From assembly GCA_963697285.1 (NCBI GenBank), contig CAVONI010000012.1, positions 124,001-188,000 on the forward strand: DNA of 64,000 nt, given 5' to 3'. The position numbers and the translations under genes are program-made. Each line of letters starts with the position of its first letter. The first letter of the stretch is position 1. This document shows positions 60,588-64,000 of this stretch, in pieces. Source of the stretch: JAEUQQ01 sp963697285. GTDB lineage: Bacteria > Acidobacteriota > Vicinamibacteria > Vicinamibacterales > JAFNAJ01. The notes under the pieces were generated by a model. The model searched no databases, had not been told where the DNA came from, and was given only the letters and a program-made list of their open reading frames with translations.

Positions 60588-62309
60588 TCAGGCGCGCCCG
60601 GTGGCCTCGCCGGTCGCCTTGCGCACCATGGCGCCGAGAACGAACAGCACGACCCCGATCCCGAGCACCATCAGGCCAACGGTGTCGGCCTGCTCGGGGG
60701 TCACGTGGATCTCGTGCCACTTCGTCGTGAGCTCGCTCGTGACGCCCCACTCGGTCATGTATCCGAGCAGGGTCATGAAGAAGCCGTTGAACATCACCAG
60801 CGCGCCGATGACCGTCAGGAAGTTGCCGGACGCCTGCCCCATCGTGCGGTTGGCGTGCTCGGTGGCATTCGACAGCGGGCTGTGCGTCCGTCCGTAGAAC
60901 CAGTAGATCAGGATCCCGAGGTCGAGCCACACGAGGAAGCGCACCCAGGTGACCGCAGAGAGGCTCAGCATCAGGTAGAGGCACGAGATCACGCCCAGCA
61001 CCGGGAACACGAACCCGCCTGGGGCCTTGAAGGGCCTGATCGCGTCTGGCCGCTTGATGCGGAGCATGATGATTGCGGCGCACACCACCATGAAGGCGAA
61101 GAGCGTGCCGATCGACGTCATCTCGCCCACGACGTCGATGCGCAGCATGCCGGCGAACACCGCCACGATGACGCCCGTGATGATGGTCGTGATGTAGGGC
61201 GTGCCGAACCGCGGATGCACCTTGCTCACGCCGGCCGGCAGCAGCTGGTCGCGGCTCATCGAGAAGAAGATGCGCGGCTGGCTCATGAGCATCACGAGCA
61301 GCACGCTGGTGATGCCCGCCACGGCGCCTGCCGAAACGAGACCGGCCGCCCAGTCCATGCCGAGCACGCTCAGGACGTAGGCGACGGGCGCGTTCAGGAA
61401 GCGTGCGCTCTCGATGGCATCGACCGAGGGAACCCCGGGCAGCGCGGCCGTGTTCGTGCGGAAGGTCGTCACGTCGACGATCCCGGAGAGCACCAGCGCG
61501 ACGGCGATGTAGAGCACCGTGCAGATGATCAGCGAGGCGATGATGCCGATGGGCAGGTCGCGTTTCGGGTTCTTGGCCTCTTCAGCGGTCGTGGAGACGG
61601 CGTCGAACCCGATGTAGGCGAAGAAGACGACCGCGCCGGCCGACATGATGCCCGGCCAACCATAAGGCGCAAAGGGCGACCAGTTGCTCGCGTCGACGTG
61701 CGAGAAGCCGGCGGCGAGGAAGAAGAGCACGGCCGCGATCTTCACGGCCACCATGACCGCGTTGAAGCGGGCGCTCTCACGCACGCCGATGACCAGCAGC
61801 ACCGTGATCGCCAGGACGATGAGCACGGCGGGCAGGTTGATGACGCCCGCCGGCGGGGCCGCGGCCATCCACGTGGGCAAGTGCAACCCGAACCCGGCGA
61901 GGATCCGCTGGAAGTACCCGCTCCAGCCGATCGCGACCGTCATCGATCCCACGGCGTACTCGAGGATGAGGTCCCAGCCGATCATCCACGCCACCACCTC
62001 ACCCAACGTGGCGTAGGCGTAGGTGTAGGCACTGCCGGCGATGGGAATCATCGACGCGAACTCGGCATAACACAGGGCCGCGAAGCCGCACGTGAGGCCG
62101 GCCAGCACGTACGACATCACGATGGCCGGGCCCGCCTGGTTGGCGGCGGCCGTTCCCGTGAGCACGAAGATGCCCGTACCGATGATGGCGCCGATGCCGA
62201 GCAGGGTCAGGTCGAGCGCGGTCAGCGAGCGCCGCAGCGCCTTGCTGCCGTGCTCGACGTCGCCGACCAGTTGCTCGATCGACTTGGTCTTCAGGAGATT
62301 CGAGTCCAT
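60588..62309 (-). CDS. APC-family amino-acid permease
   Basis: 573 residues, about 14 membrane spans, of the cationic amino-acid transporter (YfnA/CAT-like) type. Opening ALDLTLLGIGAIIGTGIFVL has the helix-1 glycine signature; also GLTCGFAALCYAEFASMIPI, AGAVVFFAYIGFDAVSTTAE and SQPRIFFSMSRDQLLPAG. Substrate cannot be told. GGAGG lies five bases before ATG 62309. Between accC and folD on the minus strand but separated by over 100 bases from each. Confidence 0.9.
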   Translation of the reverse strand: MDSNLLKTKSIEQLVGDVEHGSKALRRSLTALDLTLLGIGAIIGTGIFVLTGTAAANQAGPAIVMSYVLAGLTCGFAALCYAEFASMIPIAGSAYTYAYATLGEVVAWMIGWDLILEYAVGSMTVAIGWSGYFQRILAGFGLHLPTWMAAAPPAGVINLPAVLIVLAITVLLVIGVRESARFNAVMVAVKIAAVLFFLAAGFSHVDASNWSPFAPYGWPGIMSAGAVVFFAYIGFDAVSTTAEEAKNPKRDLPIGIIASLIICTVLYIAVALVLSGIVDVTTFRTNTAALPGVPSVDAIESARFLNAPVAYVLSVLGMDWAAGLVSAGAVAGITSVLLVMLMSQPRIFFSMSRDQLLPAGVSKVHPRFGTPYITTIITGVIVAVFAGMLRIDVVGEMTSIGTLFAFMVVCAAIIMLRIKRPDAIRPFKAPGGFVFPVLGVISCLYLMLSLSAVTWVRFLVWLDLGILIYWFYGRTHSPLSNATEHANRTMGQASGNFLTVIGALVMFNGFFMTLLGYMTEWGVTSELTTKWHEIHVTPEQADTVGLMVLGIGVVLFVLGAMVRKATGEATGRA

Positions 62310-62430
62310 TCATCCTCCAGGACAAGGTCCGAACGCACGCACGCAGACGCGCACCTGCGCCTGAGGTTCACAAAACCTGCGGATTATACATGACGCCCCC
62401 GCTGGGCCGCGGTCGCCTTGGGACGAAGGC

Positions 62431-63810
62431 TCAGCCGGCGACGGCCAGTGACCCGTTGCCGGCAACGGGCTTCTCGACGGCGAAACGATCCATGAAGGAC
62501 GTGCTCAGGCGTCCGGCGACGAAATCGGCCTCGTCGAGGATGCGCCGGTGGATCGGGATGGTCGTCTTGATGCCTTCGACGACCGTCATGTCGAGCGTCC
62601 GCTTCATGCGGGCGATGGCCTCGGTGCGGTCGCGCCCGTGCGTCATGATCTTCGCGATGAGCGAGTCGTAGTACGGCGACACGAGGCAGTCGGCGTGTGC
62701 GAACGTGTCGATGCGCACGCCGGGGCCACCCGGCACGCTGTACGCGTTGATGGTGCCCGGACTGGGAGCGAACGTCACGGGATCCTCGGCGTTCACGCGG
62801 CATTCGATCGCGTGGCCGCGGAACTCGATGTCGCTCTGCTTGAACGACAGCTTCTCGCCGGCGGCGATCCGGATCTGCTCCTTGACGATGTCGATCCCCG
62901 TCACCAACTCGGTGACGCCGTGCTCGACCTGCAGGCGCGTGTTGGCCTCGATGAAGAACGTGTTGCCCTGCGCGTCCATGAGGAACTCGAACGTGCCGGC
63001 GTTCGTGTACTGCACCGCCTTGGCCGCGTCGACGACGACGCCCCCGAGCTTCTTGCGCTGTCGCTCGCTGAAGACCGGCGACGGCGCCTCTTCGATCAGC
63101 TTCTGGTGCCTGCGCTGGATCGAGCACTCGCGCTCACCGAGGTGCACGACGTTGCCGTGGTGATCGCCGAGGATCTGGAACTCGATGTGCCGCGGACCTT
63201 CGATGTACTTCTCGATGTAGACGTCACCCACGCCGAAGGCCGCCTGCGCCTCGCGCTGCGCCGCGCGGAGCGCCGAGGCGAGGTCCGCCGGCGTGCGCAC
63301 GATCCGCATGCCACGGCCACCGCCCCCGTTCGAGGCCTTCACGATGACGGGGTACCCGAGGTCCTTGCCAACCTTGAGCCCGCGTTCCTCGGAGTCGACG
63401 GGACCATCGCTCCCCGGCAGGATGGGGACGCCGGCTTTCTTCATCGCGCGCCGGGCGCGTGCCTTGTCGCCCATCAGGCGGATCACGTGCGGCGAGGGAC
63501 CGATGAAGCGGATGTGGCACGCCTCGCACACCTCGGCCAGGTACGCACTCTCCGAGAGAAACCCGTACCCGGGGTGGATGGCGTCGCACCCGGTGATCTC
63601 GGCCGCGCTGATGATGGACGGGACGTTGAGGTAGCTGTCGGCGGATCGCGGCGGCCCGATGCACACGACTTCGTCGGCGAAGCGCACGTGGAGCTGATGC
63701 TCGTCGGCCTGCGAGTACACGGCCACCGTGCGGACGCCGAGTTCGCGGGCGGCGCACAGGACGCGCAGCGCAATCTCGCCGCGGTTGGCGATCAGGATCT
63801 TCTTGAACAT
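62431..63810 (-). CDS. accC: Acetyl-CoA carboxylase, biotin carboxylase subunit
   Basis: ATP-dependent carboxylation of biotin on AccB; 459 residues. Motifs: ILIANRGEIALRVLCAAREL, AIHPGYGFLSESAYLAEVC, VIVKASNGGGGRGMRIV, YIEGPRHIEFQILGD, FEFLMDAQGNTFFIEANTRL (ATP and bicarbonate sites) and LQVEHGVTELVTGIDIV. Starts seven bases after the accB stop, the usual accBC order. Confidence 0.96.
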   Translation of the reverse strand: MFKKILIANRGEIALRVLCAARELGVRTVAVYSQADEHQLHVRFADEVVCIGPPRSADSYLNVPSIISAAEITGCDAIHPGYGFLSESAYLAEVCEACHIRFIGPSPHVIRLMGDKARARRAMKKAGVPILPGSDGPVDSEERGLKVGKDLGYPVIVKASNGGGGRGMRIVRTPADLASALRAAQREAQAAFGVGDVYIEKYIEGPRHIEFQILGDHHGNVVHLGERECSIQRRHQKLIEEAPSPVFSERQRKKLGGVVVDAAKAVQYTNAGTFEFLMDAQGNTFFIEANTRLQVEHGVTELVTGIDIVKEQIRIAAGEKLSFKQSDIEFRGHAIECRVNAEDPVTFAPSPGTINAYSVPGGPGVRIDTFAHADCLVSPYYDSLIAKIMTHGRDRTEAIARMKRTLDMTVVEGIKTTIPIHRRILDEADFVAGRLSTSFMDRFAVEKPVAGNGSLAVAG

Positions 63811-63817
63811 GATGATG

Positions 63818-64000
63818 TCAGACGCGCTTGAGCGCGAACAGGCGATCGCCGTACTGCACCGGCTGACCGTTCTCGACGTAGACCTTGACGACCTCGCCTT
63901 CCTGCTCGGCCTCGATCTCGTTCATCAGCTTCATGGCTTCGATGATGCACAGCGTCTGGCCCTTCTTGACCAGCGAGCCGACGTCGACGAAGGGCCCCGT
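63818..64000 (-). CDS. accB: Biotin carboxyl carrier protein, C-terminal part (runs off the window)
   Basis: The last 60 codons of AccB: GPFVDVGSLVKKGQTLCIIE then AMKLMNEIEAEQEGEVVKVY and QPVQYGDRLFALKRV. The Lys of EAMKLMNEI is the biotinylation site. The N-terminal part lies beyond the window end. Confidence 0.95.
   Translation of the reverse strand, partial: TGPFVDVGSLVKKGQTLCIIEAMKLMNEIEAEQEGEVVKVYVENGQPVQYGDRLFALKRV

Noticed and set aside
60330..62393. 687-codon open frame antisense to the permease and folD
   Set aside because: Low-complexity Arg/His/Asp product spanning two real genes and an intergenic gap.

Overview
This 64 kb window is high-GC (roughly two-thirds G+C by eye) and almost fully coding. 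It is bacterial chromosome of a Gram-negative with LPS. The gene set fits Acidobacteriota, perhaps the Vicinamibacteria: a KDO-lipopolysaccharide operon, a b-type cytochrome succinate dehydrogenase, ferredoxin-type 2-oxoacid oxidoreductase, an LDH-like malate dehydrogenase and a PEP-CTERM protein. The taxon is an inference from gene content and protein style, not a search result.

Layout. 1-10.5 kb: 5' end of purA, a histidine-degradation operon (hutH, hutU, an overlapping P-loop ATPase), then rnc (with an extra N-terminal DUF2007-like domain) and a SpoIIE-type phosphatase on the other strand, a Cys/Met gamma-lyase/synthase gene, cutA and an ftsB-like gene. 10.7-15.5 kb: initiator tRNA-Met followed by a decayed integrative element (tyrosine recombinase, excisionase-like HTH, a gene-poor hairpin-rich stretch, a DUF5615/DUF433 toxin-antitoxin pair, two truncated genes that appear fused by a deletion). 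15.5-25 kb: accessory genes (an M14 peptidase broken by many frameshifts, VapBC, a membrane glycosyltransferase, DinB, EVE, a diguanylate cyclase). 25-32.4 kb, minus strand: an acetate-use operon (NMP kinase, DUF294 cNMP/CBS protein, DEDDh exonuclease, DUF485, actP, acs). 32.5-36.5 kb: a membrane protein, a PEP-CTERM/LamG protein and a histidine kinase. 36.6-51 kb: dcd, DUF2905, ndk, then a large TCA block (korAB, sucCD, sdhCAB, mdh, icd) with a DUF885 lipoprotein peptidase inside it. 51-64 kb: a hydrolase, a GspC/PilP-like protein, the kdsB-pyrG-kdsA-kdsD-kdsC-lapB-coaE operon, folD, an APC amino-acid permease and the 3' part of accBC.

The genes form coherent modules: histidine to glutamate, acetate to acetyl-CoA, acetyl-CoA through the oxidative TCA arm, nucleotide balance, and KDO synthesis with its LPS-control protein LapB and the CTP supplier PyrG.

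The strongest oddity is that seven genes are frameshifted at about 23 places, and every one is explained by an extra base (one site by two). Removing those bases restores full-length, well-conserved proteins whose lengths are exact multiples of three. This looks like insertion-type sequence error or very recent damage, and readers should treat those genes as possibly intact in the organism. No rRNA or CRISPR array was seen.
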